From positions 1 to 52,401 of the forward strand of contig JABEUN010000040.1 of assembly GCA_013044385.1 (NCBI GenBank): a DNA stretch of 52,401 bases, in the 5' to 3' direction. Shown one piece after another: positions 42,199 to 50,915 of this stretch. The notes below the pieces were generated by a model, which was not told the origin of the DNA, did no database searches, and was given only the letters and a program-made list of their open reading frames with translations. Made by a program: the position numbers and the translations under genes. The DNA is from Acidimicrobiaceae bacterium (GTDB taxonomy: Bacteria > Actinomycetota > Acidimicrobiia > Acidimicrobiales > Acidimicrobiaceae). How positions within the stretch are numbered: the stretch's first letter is position 1; every line of letters starts with the position of its first letter.

Positions 42199-43107
42199 AT
42201 GGCAAAAGTGTCAGCTGCACCGGAAGTCGAAAATGGGGCCTGGTCGGTCCCCGGTGTCCCAGTCCTGTTCGTCGGGATAGCAATGGTCGCAGTAGCCGTA
42301 GCGCTGATCCGATCCGGTGCAGTTCACGGAGGAGGAGGCTCCTCCCGATCAACGGCAATGCTCGTCACAGGGATCGCACTTCTAGTGGCCGCCGCCTTCA
42401 CATTCAAGGGGCTCACCTCCGTCGTGCCGGGAGAAGCGCGCGTCGTTCAGCTATTCGGCCGCTACCGGGGAACCATCAGGTTGCCCGGCCTGCACTGGGT
42501 AAACCCGCTCTCCGAGCGGCGCCGCATCTCGACGAGGGTACGAAATCACGAGACCTCCACCGCCAAAGTGAACGATGCCGACGGAAACCCTGTCGAGATA
42601 GCCGCAGTCGTCGTATGGCAGGTACAAGACACAGCTCAAGCGATGTACGCCGTCGAGGACTACCCACACTTCATAGCCACCCAAGCAGAGACTGCGGTCC
42701 GCCACATAGCCTCGAGCTACCCATATGACAGCCGCACCAGCGGCGTACCATGTCTGAGAGTCAACGCTGAAGAGATCACCCGGAGGCTCTCAGAGGAGAT
42801 CACCTCCCGCGTCCAGGTCGCTGGCGCCAGAATCGCCGAATCCAGGTTCACCCGACTCTCCTACGCCCCCGAGGTTGCCCAAGCGATGCTTCGAGTACAG
42901 CAAGCAAGCGCTGTCATAGCAGCCAGATCCCAGATCGTCGAAGGAGCAGTTGGCATGGTCGAGCTAGCCCTTCAGCGACTCCAAGAACACGAAGTCGTCG
43001 ACCTCGACGAAGAGCGGAAGGCGGCCATGGTCTCCAACCTCCTAGTCGTGCTCTGCAGCGAACAGGCCACCCAACAGGTGGTCAACGCCGGTTCACTCTA
43101 CCAGTAG
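42199..43107 (+). CDS. SPFH/band 7 membrane protein
   Basis: The 302-residue protein starts at an ATG preceded by GGGGAG; an ATG at 42181 would add six residues. Two membrane helices (about 18-34 and 51-66) precede an SPFH domain ([35 protein letters not shown] region). SPFH proteins scaffold membrane patches and regulate proteases. A coiled-coil-like C-terminal part follows (about 220-300). It is followed by a ribbon-helix-helix gene, with which it probably forms an operon. Confidence 0.86.
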   Translation: MAKVSAAPEVENGAWSVPGVPVLFVGIAMVAVAVALIRSGAVHGGGGSSRSTAMLVTGIALLVAAAFTFKGLTSVVPGEARVVQLFGRYRGTIRLPGLHWVNPLSERRRISTRVRNHETSTAKVNDADGNPVEIAAVVVWQVQDTAQAMYAVEDYPHFIATQAETAVRHIASSYPYDSRTSGVPCLRVNAEEITRRLSEEITSRVQVAGARIAESRFTRLSYAPEVAQAMLRVQQASAVIAARSQIVEGAVGMVELALQRLQEHEVVDLDEERKAAMVSNLLVVLCSEQATQQVVNAGSLYQ

Positions 43108-43123
43108 AAGGTGTAATCGTTCC

Positions 43124-43333
43124 GTGACTGAGCGCAAGAGCGTGCTTTTACGCCTAGATCCGGCTGTACACGACGCACTAGCCCGCTGGGCGGCCGACGA
43201 ACTTCGAAGCACCAACGCACAGATCGAGTACCTGCTCCGTCATGCTCTTGCAGATGCCGGTCGAACACCGAGCCACGCAGGGAAGATTAGAAGGCCTGGG
43301 CGGCCGAAGGTCGACGATGCGCCGGTCCAGTGA
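43124..43333 (+). CDS. Arc-like ribbon-helix-helix protein
   Basis: The 69-residue protein has the ribbon-helix-helix pattern ([38 protein letters not shown]): a beta strand, then two helices, as in Arc and CopG repressors. It starts at a GTG 16 nt after the SPFH gene. No toxin gene is next to it, so an antitoxin role is not supported. It could instead bind the palindrome before the SPFH gene and control the pair. A basic tail follows. Confidence 0.8.
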   Translation: MTERKSVLLRLDPAVHDALARWAADELRSTNAQIEYLLRHALADAGRTPSHAGKIRRPGRPKVDDAPVQ

Positions 43334-44417
43334 ATATCGGACTCGCCCTTCCTACCGGCCCAACGACCCACAAGCAGATATCCATCCATCGCATAAGTGC
43401 CTCGCCTACTGTCTGTCTGCGGATACGTCAGCAGACCACAGAGAAGAAGTCGCCGCAGCGGCGTGGCCATAGCTCCATACTTCACAGCTCCGATAGGCCC
43501 AGTCTGATTGACGACTGTCGGACTACCGAAGCAGAGTTGACCACCCCCACGAACGCGGGAAACAGCTGAAGATCGGAACTTGGGTGTTCTGAAGAGCCCA
43601 TCGGTCCGGACAGACCACAACCGGACTTGTGAGGCACTGGCGAGGTCGACCTGTCCGAGTGATGGTCAATGATCTAGTTGCACCTGCCGCCATCATCGGA
43701 CAGAACCGGTCAAACCGGCCCAGCGTCGAAAGCAATCTTCATGCATTCAATCACCGTCTCACACGGTCATAACTTTCAACAATGGCGTCAAACCGCTTTG
43801 ACATAATCTATCGATGATTTGATTCACTAAGCTCATAGCCAACTCGTACGATCCAGTTGCGACAGTGATTGCGTGTCGAGGTGAGCGGGGTTACGCCGGA
43901 CGTCTCTGAGTGTTGACCGTCAGCTAACAGTTCGACCCGCTCGAGATCCAGCACCGATCTCAGTATCGGATAGTGCAGAGACCGGGCGTTCTGAAGTTAA
44001 CGCGACCTGGAGCTCCGTCATTGACACGCCTACGGCACAGACTAAGCATCGGTAATTACCAAGTGCATGGTTCGAAGCTCAACTGTGCAGGACGGCTTTT
44101 TCATCTAAGAGGTGAACTCAATAGCAGATGCATAACCCATTTCCCGAAGCCCAGTCTTCTAATGTTTCGACATCGAAAAGTGGACTGCGTTTGCAGCGCT
44201 GGAAATATCAAGCAGCGCCCGATGTATTCCTAAAACGGAGCTCTTCATACTCGACAGGTGACCTCAGAAAGTTGGGAGGACCGATACCCAAAGCAAACCA
44301 CCCACTACACGAAAGTTGTCGGAATCATGATTCAAAGTCTGGGAGAAAGCCTTTGAGAGCGGCAAGCGGCTTATACGAGCGTGCATAGCCGCCCCAAGTC
44401 GTTCTAACATCGCCAGT
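43334..44417. other. 1.08-kb stretch without a recognised gene
   Basis: Only short, unconvincing open frames are found on either strand. I recognise no tRNA, insertion sequence end, integrase remnant or repeat array. A region rich in A/T (about 43775-43850) could hold a promoter. The stretch could be decayed coding DNA. Confidence 0.5.
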
Positions 44418-45347
44418 ATGGACATGACCGGACCGATCCTGCCGGATGCGTTCCGGAACAGGGTTCTTCAGATGCACGGAGACACTGGTGCCTGCTGGCT
44501 GGATGGACTCCCGGAGCTGATATCCAATCTGTCCGACACCTGGGCTCTTTCGGTAGGCATCCCTTTCGATCTCTCATACAACTATGTCGCCCCTGCCCGA
44601 GGTCCCGACGGTGAATCACTAGTGCTGAAGATCGCAGTCTCCGGTGATCGGCAAATAGCGAGGGAGGCGGCGGCACTCATGCGGATATCGGACAGTTGCT
44701 CTGTGAGACTGGTCACCTTTGATAGCTCCCACGGTGCGATGCTCACCGAGCGAGCTATTCCTGGAGACAGCCTCTCGGTTCTCGCTGACCGAAGCGATCA
44801 TGCCGCATCTGAGGTCATCGGAAAGATATTCGAATGCATATGGAATACCTCCCCCGACGCTACCGATACATCGCTATCGGGCGTCATGGAAGAGACGTTC
44901 CTGCCGAACCTCCAACTTCCCGAGAGCATAAATCTCGCCCAGCTGGAACTGATCGAAGGCGCAAAGGTCATCTTGCGCAGGCTCTCACTCGAGGCGGACG
45001 AGTCGACCTTTCTCCACGGAGACCTCCACCACGGGAACCTCCTCTCAGCGCAACGAACCCCGTGGCTCATGATTGATCCGAAAGCAATGGTCGGCGAACG
45101 ATGCTTCGATGTGGCTGGCTATGTCATAAGCCCACTTCGCTCCTCAACCGAAACTCCCAACCGTAGGGAGCTGATGGTGAATCGCTCGACCGTCTTAGCA
45201 GGCCAGCTTGGTCTGGATCCGTCCAGGATCTTGAGCTGGGCATTCATAAGAGCAGTGGCTGCCGAACTGTGGAATATCGAAGACCACGGAACTCAAATGG
45301 GAACCGGATTCCAGTTGGCAGAGACGCTCGAGGAGATCATCGGCTGA
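44418..45347 (+). CDS. APH(6)-like aminoglycoside/hydroxyurea phosphotransferase family
   Basis: The 309-residue protein has kinase-like K71 (LVLKIAV), the catalytic loop HGDLHHGN (200-207) and the following MIDPKAMVGERCFDVA (218-232). This matches the aminoglycoside/hydroxyurea phosphotransferase family that includes StrB-type APH(6). The true substrate may be an antibiotic or an endogenous sugar; sequence cannot decide. It starts at an ATG at 44418, or the one at 44424. It lies alone between the non-coding stretch and the tRNA pair. Confidence 0.85.
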   Translation: MDMTGPILPDAFRNRVLQMHGDTGACWLDGLPELISNLSDTWALSVGIPFDLSYNYVAPARGPDGESLVLKIAVSGDRQIAREAAALMRISDSCSVRLVTFDSSHGAMLTERAIPGDSLSVLADRSDHAASEVIGKIFECIWNTSPDATDTSLSGVMEETFLPNLQLPESINLAQLELIEGAKVILRRLSLEADESTFLHGDLHHGNLLSAQRTPWLMIDPKAMVGERCFDVAGYVISPLRSSTETPNRRELMVNRSTVLAGQLGLDPSRILSWAFIRAVAAELWNIEDHGTQMGTGFQLAETLEEIIG

Positions 45348-45512
45348 CGGATTTGGTTCCCAGAAAGAGACGAATTCAATGGGTAAGCGTTCAGCCACTA
45401 CCTCAAGCAGGACCGAGCAGATCTCAGACCACAAAGGCTGCGCCTCATTCACACCCCAGACAAACTCATGCGGGTGGCCGAACTGATCTGGAACCGCAAC
45501 TACACTGAGGAC

Positions 45513-45527
45513 TCCTAACCGTTAGGA
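45513..45527. repeat. Perfect inverted repeat before tRNA-Asp
   Basis: TCCTAAC and GTTAGGA form 7-bp arms around a single base, 3 bp before tRNA-Asp. It could be an operator, a processing signal, or chance. Confidence 0.3.
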
Positions 45528-45530
45528 CTA

Positions 45531-45608
45531 GGACCTGTGGTGCAGCTTGGAGTGCACGCCGGCCTGTCAAGCCGGAGGCCGCGGGTTCAAATCCCGTCAG
45601 GTCCGCCA
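45531..45608 (+). tRNA. tRNA-Asp (anticodon GTC)
   Basis: The acceptor GGACCTG pairs with CAGGTCC, the anticodon loop is CTGTCAA with GTC, the T-loop TTCAAAT is normal, and CCA is encoded at 45606-45608. The tRNA-Phe gene begins 20 bp later, a common actinobacterial order. Confidence 0.97.
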
Positions 45609-45628
45609 ACTCGGGGAAACCCGTGCTA

Positions 45629-45701
45629 GGTCGAGTAGCTCAGTTGGTAGAGCGCACGCCTGAAAAGCGTGAGGTCACCGGATCGACACCGGTCTCGACC
45701 A
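45629..45701 (+). tRNA. tRNA-Phe (anticodon GAA)
   Basis: The acceptor GGTCGAG pairs with CTCGACC, the anticodon loop CTGAAAA has GAA, and the D-arm is normal. The T-loop reads ATCGACA, so position 54 is A rather than the near-universal T. CCA is not encoded after the discriminator A at 45701. A strong terminator follows directly. Confidence 0.95.
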
Positions 45702-45703
45702 CT

Positions 45704-45732
45704 CAAAAGGCTCACCGAGGTGAGCCTTTTTT
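45704..45732. terminator. Bidirectional terminator after tRNA-Phe
   Basis: AAAAGGCTCACC and GGTGAGCCTTTT form a 12-bp stem around a short loop, followed by TTTTTT on the plus strand and TTTT on the minus strand. It can end both the tRNA transcript and the dehydrogenase transcript reading the other way. Confidence 0.9.
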
Positions 45733-45750
45733 GGTTTCTTCCACCATCGA

Positions 45751-47844
45751 CTAGATCGACAGCAACTCAGAGGCCGCCTTGACGATCTTGTCAGCCGAGA
45801 TCGAGAGCTCGTTCTCGATGTTCTTGGCATAACCCATCGCCGGAACGTCCGCCATGGCGAGTCTCGCAATCGGAGCATCCAGTGCCCAAAATGCCTCCTC
45901 GGCGATGATGGCGCAGACCTCCGCACCGACTCCGAAGGAGATGTTGTCCTCATGGACTACCAGCACCTTGGAACAGCGGACTGCCGAGTCCAAGATCGCC
46001 TCTCGATCTAGCGGCGATATCGTCCGAAGATCGACTACCTCCACCTCAGCACCGAGATCGTCTTTGATGGTCTCAGCGGCCCTCTCTGCGTAATGCACCA
46101 TGAGCCCAAAAGTGATAATGGTCATGTCTCGCCCTCGGCGCGCGATCCTCGCCTTTCCAATCGGGACCCGGTGATCCAGAGCTCTAGGCAGAAGTCCCTT
46201 CACCAGCCGATAGGCCTTCTTGTGTTCTAGGAAGAGTACCGGATTCGGATCTTCGACCGCCGAACGAAGCAGTCCGGCCAGATCAGATGGGGTTGATGGT
46301 GCAACTACCTTCAACCCTGGAACGTGGGCATAAAAGGCCTCTATGCACTGGCTATGGTACAGCGCACCGTGCACTCCGCCGCCGTAGGGTGTCCGGATCA
46401 CCATGGGGACATCAAAAGTACCCTTGGAGCGGTAGTGGACCCTTGCGGCCTCGGAGACGATCTGATCAAACGCGCTATGGATGAAGTCCGCGAACTGTAT
46501 TTCTACTATCGGGCGTCTGCCGACCATTGCAAGGCCTATCCCGATCCCCACTAGAGACGACTCAGCCAACGGGGAGTCCATCACCCTATCCTCACCGAAC
46601 TCGGCCAAAAGTCCTTCGGTTGCTCTGAAGACGCCCCCCCTCAAGCCGACATCTTCTCCGATGACCATCACTTGATGGTCATCGATTAGAAGCTGTCGCT
46701 GCGTCTTCCTGAGCGCGTCGATGTAGGAGACCACATCGGACTCCTCGGGAATGACTTCACCCTCCTTGGGTTGCTCGTGATAGGCGTACACGTAGTCGTA
46801 AGACGAATCCGGCTTCGGGTCCAGCGCCTCCTCGGCCTTTGCAACGTCCAGATCGACCTGCTCCTTGATCTGTCCCAACCATAGATCGGTCTGTTCCGCG
46901 GTGATCAGACCGATCGCCTCGAGGTAGTTTCTCGTCACGACCAGCGGGTCGTTCCGCTTCGCGGCCTCTACCTCAGCCTGGTCACGGTAAGACTTGTCGT
47001 CATCATCTGAGGTATGGGGGAGGAACCTGTAGCAGTGCGCCTCGATGAGCGTTGGACCCTCACCCGCTCTCGCCCTGGCCCACGCTCGCGACACAGCATC
47101 GAAGACCGCAAGTGGATCATTCCCGTTTACTGCCTCGCCCGGGAAGCCATATGAGGCAGCCCTGATGTAGAGGTCCTGAACCGCCGACTCCTTGGAAAGC
47201 GGCACCGAGATCGCATACCCGTTGTTCTCACAGAGGAAGATGATGGGAAGTTTGTGCACCCCAGCGAAGTTGAGAGCCTCGTGGAAGTCACCTTTGGATG
47301 TCGCGCCATCGCCGAAGCTCGCCAAGACGACGCCGCCCTTCTCTCCGAGCTTGATGTCCAGAGCGGCTCCGACGGCATGGGGTAGGTGGGTGGCGATCGG
47401 CGACGAGCCCGTGAGAATCTTGAACCTCTCATCACCCCAGTGCGAGGGCATCTGTCGACCCCCAGACGAGGGGTCTTCATCCTTGCCGAACAGGCCGAGG
47501 AATATCTCATAAGGAGTAATTCCCATTGAGAGCACCAGACCTAGATCGCGATAGTACGGGGCTACTACGTCCTTGCCGACGACGATCGCGTTGGCTGCAG
47601 CCACCTGTGTCGCTTCGTGGCCGGAGGCAGGAACCATGAATGGTGCCTTACCCATCCGGTTGAGGGCCAGACACTTCTGGTCAACGACCCGAGAGAGCAT
47701 CATCTGCTTGTATATCTCGATCATCTGGGCATCGGTCAGACCAACCTCGGCGTGCTTTGGTCTCACCCGGACCGTACTGCTCTCCCCTGCCGCAGGAGCA
47801 GTGGTCTGCTCTTCCTTGGTGGCACTCTTCTTGAAGATTCCCAT
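45751..47844 (-). CDS. Fused 2-oxoacid dehydrogenase E1 (alpha-beta)
   Basis: The 697-residue protein joins an E1 alpha subunit (thiamine diphosphate motif GDGATSKGDFHEALNF...ENNGYAIS, about 190-225) and an E1 beta subunit (VMVIGEDVGLRGGVFRATEGL and VEIQFADFIHSAFDQI, from about 375). Such enzymes decarboxylate pyruvate or branched-chain oxoacids in the E1-E2-E3 complex. The fusion is found in several actinobacteria and other phyla. The substrate is not clear from sequence; the RFLPHTSDDDD stretch fits branched-chain or pyruvate E1. No E2 or E3 is nearby. Confidence 0.88.
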   Translation of the reverse strand: MGIFKKSATKEEQTTAPAAGESSTVRVRPKHAEVGLTDAQMIEIYKQMMLSRVVDQKCLALNRMGKAPFMVPASGHEATQVAAANAIVVGKDVVAPYYRDLGLVLSMGITPYEIFLGLFGKDEDPSSGGRQMPSHWGDERFKILTGSSPIATHLPHAVGAALDIKLGEKGGVVLASFGDGATSKGDFHEALNFAGVHKLPIIFLCENNGYAISVPLSKESAVQDLYIRAASYGFPGEAVNGNDPLAVFDAVSRAWARARAGEGPTLIEAHCYRFLPHTSDDDDKSYRDQAEVEAAKRNDPLVVTRNYLEAIGLITAEQTDLWLGQIKEQVDLDVAKAEEALDPKPDSSYDYVYAYHEQPKEGEVIPEESDVVSYIDALRKTQRQLLIDDHQVMVIGEDVGLRGGVFRATEGLLAEFGEDRVMDSPLAESSLVGIGIGLAMVGRRPIVEIQFADFIHSAFDQIVSEAARVHYRSKGTFDVPMVIRTPYGGGVHGALYHSQCIEAFYAHVPGLKVVAPSTPSDLAGLLRSAVEDPNPVLFLEHKKAYRLVKGLLPRALDHRVPIGKARIARRGRDMTIITFGLMVHYAERAAETIKDDLGAEVEVVDLRTISPLDREAILDSAVRCSKVLVVHEDNISFGVGAEVCAIIAEEAFWALDAPIARLAMADVPAMGYAKNIENELSISADKIVKAASELLSI

Positions 47845-48354
47845 TACCCCTACTCCCGTGATCCATGTCTGGAGGATTGGTCATACGACCATAGTCCACC
47901 AAAGGCTCACAATGTTTGACTACCGATCATCTCCAATGGTTACAAAGTTCCCGTCTTGGCAATGGTGGCTCGCCATCATGATAGAAATTACCTAGCCGAC
48001 CGTGTTGTGTTCACTGACCCATCGGGCCTTCCCCGCCAGCGCTCCACAATGGTCTCGAACTGGATCCGAACTCCGACGCCCTCCTACACTCAAACAATAC
48101 GCCGAAAACTGGGCTCTGGCCAATGAAGCCCCTACGGTTCTGTAGGGTCGCTCCGAGAAACCGAAACTACTGGCCACTTAGGGCAAGTTGAGGCAGTCTC
48201 TTTGAACTAACCACCCCCGTGGCTACGGCAGACTGTTTGAAACCATGAAGATCCTGCAGCTCACGTCCGGCTGAGGCTCGCTGGGGTCTGTTGAACTGGG
48301 CGAGGAAGCCGCTCGGCGCTGCCCGTTCGCCAACTTCAACTAGTCTTTGAGGCC
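47845..48354. other. 510-bp divergent gap between E1 and malic enzyme genes
   Basis: Promoters for both genes must lie here, but none is clear. No gene, tRNA or strong hairpin is recognised. Confidence 0.5.
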
Positions 48355-49764
48355 ATGGCAACGCCCAATGTTTCACACTCGGTCATACTCAGAGTCGAAC
48401 TCAGTCACCGACCCGGTTCGCTAGGACGCCTCACGACGGCAATTGGAGAGGCTGGAGGCAACATTCTGGGTTTGGACATCGTAGAGGTACTTGGAGACGT
48501 AATCGTCCGTGACGTAACGGTCCTGGCTGCGGACCCCGATCACGCCCTCCTAATCCGCCAGGCGGTAGAACAGGCCGAGGGCGTCCACGTCAGGAGCACA
48601 CTGGACAGGACCTTCAGGCTCCACCTTGGTGGCAAGATCGCAGTCGTTGGCAAGCATCCAATCCAGAATCGCGACGACCTTTCAATGGCCTACACCCCCG
48701 GAGTAGCACGGGTCTGCCTCGAGATCGCCGAAAAACCCGTCGAAGTAAACAGGTACACAATCAAGTCGAACTCAGTTGCAGTTGTCACCGACGGTACAGC
48801 TGTGCTGGGGCTCGGAAACATCGGTCCCTACGCAGCGATACCGGTCATGGAGGGCAAGGCACAACTGTTCAAGGAGTTCGCCGACATCGACGCATTCCCA
48901 ATCTGTTTGAAGTCCAGCTCTCCGGAGGAGTTGATCGAAGCGGTGGAGCGGCTTGAACCCGTTTTCGGCGGAATCAATCTCGAGGACATAGCTGCCCCCG
49001 CCTGCTTCGAGATCGAAGAGGCCCTCAAGTCCCGCTTGGACATACCGGTTTTCCACGACGACCAACATGGCACTGCCGTCGTTGTTCTGGCGGCGCTTCG
49101 TAATGCGCTTCGGGTTATCGACAAGAAGATGGTTGATCTCTCAGTAGTCATCGCTGGGGCTGGAGCCGCCGGAGTTGCAATAGCGAAGATCCTCACAAAT
49201 GCTGGCGTGGCAAACGTTATGGTGTCGGATCGCAAAGGCCTCATCTTTGAAGATCGCGAGGACTTTACCGGCATGAAGCAGTGGTTGGCCCAAAACACCA
49301 ACCCTGGTCGGAAGATGGGTTCGGTTTCTGAGGCGCTCGCTGGTTCGGATCTCTTCATCGGAGTTTCTGGGCCCGGACTCGTCACTAGAGCCGATGTAAT
49401 GACGATGGCAAAGAATCCCATCGTCTTCGGCCTTGCCAATCCCACACCAGAGATCATGCCAGAAGAGATAGAAGGCATTGCCGCAGTTGTGGCGACCGGG
49501 AGATCGGACTACCCGAACCAGATAAACAATGTTCTCTGCTTCCCAGGCATCTTCAGGGGCGCCTTGGATGCGGGAGCGATGAGCATCACTGAGTCGATGA
49601 AGCTCGCAGCTGCGAACGCAATAGCCAATGCTGTAGGCGAGGACGAACTCTCCCCCAGCTACGTGATTCCATCTGTCTTCAACAAGAGCGTCGCCCAAAT
49701 GGTAGCTCAGGCAGTTGCAGAGGCGGCACGCCACGACGGGGTGATTCGACAGTCGTACCGATAA
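48355..49764 (+). CDS. ACT-domain malic enzyme (oxaloacetate-decarboxylating)
   Basis: The enzyme converts malate to pyruvate and CO2 with NAD(P). Residues about 10-85 form an ACT domain (VELSHRPGSLGRLTTAIGEAGGN), and the rest is a malic enzyme: SMAYTPGVARVC with its tyrosine, VFHDDQHGTA (metal-binding D residues) and the nucleotide motif VIAGAGAAGVAIAK. The ACT domain likely binds an amino-acid effector. The length of 469 residues is normal for this architecture. Confidence 0.93.
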   Translation: MATPNVSHSVILRVELSHRPGSLGRLTTAIGEAGGNILGLDIVEVLGDVIVRDVTVLAADPDHALLIRQAVEQAEGVHVRSTLDRTFRLHLGGKIAVVGKHPIQNRDDLSMAYTPGVARVCLEIAEKPVEVNRYTIKSNSVAVVTDGTAVLGLGNIGPYAAIPVMEGKAQLFKEFADIDAFPICLKSSSPEELIEAVERLEPVFGGINLEDIAAPACFEIEEALKSRLDIPVFHDDQHGTAVVVLAALRNALRVIDKKMVDLSVVIAGAGAAGVAIAKILTNAGVANVMVSDRKGLIFEDREDFTGMKQWLAQNTNPGRKMGSVSEALAGSDLFIGVSGPGLVTRADVMTMAKNPIVFGLANPTPEIMPEEIEGIAAVVATGRSDYPNQINNVLCFPGIFRGALDAGAMSITESMKLAAANAIANAVGEDELSPSYVIPSVFNKSVAQMVAQAVAEAARHDGVIRQSYR

Positions 49765-49883
49765 ACCCTGAGGTCAAAGGAGTAAGGCGACCACGTCTCG
49801 ACGGGTCCACAACCGCCTGATTCAATGGATTAGTTGAATTGGAATCTCCAGTTGTCACCGTAACGGCAGGCAGTAGCCAAATC

Positions 49884-50834
49884 TCAGCGGGCCTCGCCCT
49901 CAAAGGCCATGATACGGCTCTCGGCAAGTTCAACATAGTTCTTATCTATATCTACACCGACGTAGTTTCTACCTGTGACAACCGATGCTATTGCCGTCTG
50001 GCCACCGCCAACAAAGGGATCGAGAACGGTGTCGCCGAGGTAGGTATTGAGTTCAATCAGGCGCCTGGGTAGTTCGACCGGGAAAGGTGCAGGGTGGCCA
50101 ACCCTCTTTGCCGATTCTGGCTGGAAGTACCACGTGTCCAATGTCCAAGCCATGAAGTCCTCTTTGGAGATGGTATCGATGTGCGGAAGACCGAGCTTCT
50201 CACGCTTCTTCCTACTTATGGCCCGGGAAAAACTACCTTTGGATGCCAAGACGATCCGCTCAGAAACATCCCTGAGGACAGGGTTCGATGCGGATGCGAA
50301 CGACCCCCAAGCACAGTTCCCACTCGCCCCCTTCGCCTTGATCCAGAGGATTTCACCCCGGATCAGAAATCCGAGGTCGTCCTGCAGGATCGAGATAATG
50401 TCGGCCGATAGCGACCGGTAAGGCTTGCGGCCAAGGTTCGCCACGTTTATCGCGATTCGACCACCGGGCTCCAATACCCGATAGCACTCAGCGAAGACGT
50501 CTCTGAGCATCTCGAGGAAGCTGATGTAGTCCGTTGGGGCGCTTCCGGAGCGAACAGACTCCTCATACTCCTTGCCTACGAAATATGGGGGCGAAGTCAC
50601 CACCAAGGCAACAGACTTCTCCGGAAGGAAGCTCAGATCGCGACTGTCCCGATTGAATAGCCGGTTTGTAACGTCACACCGATTGACCTCCTCATCAGCT
50701 GAGATCACCGGCGGCGTAAATCGACCATAGAAGGCTGAGGAGTCGTGGCTCTCGCGCCTTGAAACTCCGAATGTCGAGGTTTTGGTCCGCCTACGAACAG
50801 AACTCGACTCGTTGCTACCTTTGGGCGCATCCAT
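49884..50834 (-). CDS. DNA methyltransferase, beta class (likely N4-cytosine)
   Basis: The 316-residue protein has catalytic TSPPY at residues 80-84 ahead of the cofactor motif DPFVGGGQT near 272. TSPPY before the SAM-binding motif defines the beta class, and S at the first position is typical of N4-cytosine methyltransferases. A variable region between (about 150-250) should determine the target. It lies directly downstream of the probable endonuclease gene, and both are on the minus strand, forming a type II restriction-modification pair. Confidence 0.87.
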   Translation of the reverse strand: MDAPKGSNESSSVRRRTKTSTFGVSRRESHDSSAFYGRFTPPVISADEEVNRCDVTNRLFNRDSRDLSFLPEKSVALVVTSPPYFVGKEYEESVRSGSAPTDYISFLEMLRDVFAECYRVLEPGGRIAINVANLGRKPYRSLSADIISILQDDLGFLIRGEILWIKAKGASGNCAWGSFASASNPVLRDVSERIVLASKGSFSRAISRKKREKLGLPHIDTISKEDFMAWTLDTWYFQPESAKRVGHPAPFPVELPRRLIELNTYLGDTVLDPFVGGGQTAIASVVTGRNYVGVDIDKNYVELAESRIMAFEGEAR

Positions 50835-50915
50835 ATTGGTTCAGCGTTCCTCCGTCAACAAGGCTACCCGAACCATCTGTCCAAATTCCCACGGTTCGAC
50901 GTGTTGGAACGCGAC

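Noticed and set aside
40115-45530. Integrative element between tRNA-Glu and tRNA-Asp
   Set aside because: No integrase, excisionase or repeat of the tRNA 3' end was found. It is kept only as a possible old insertion.
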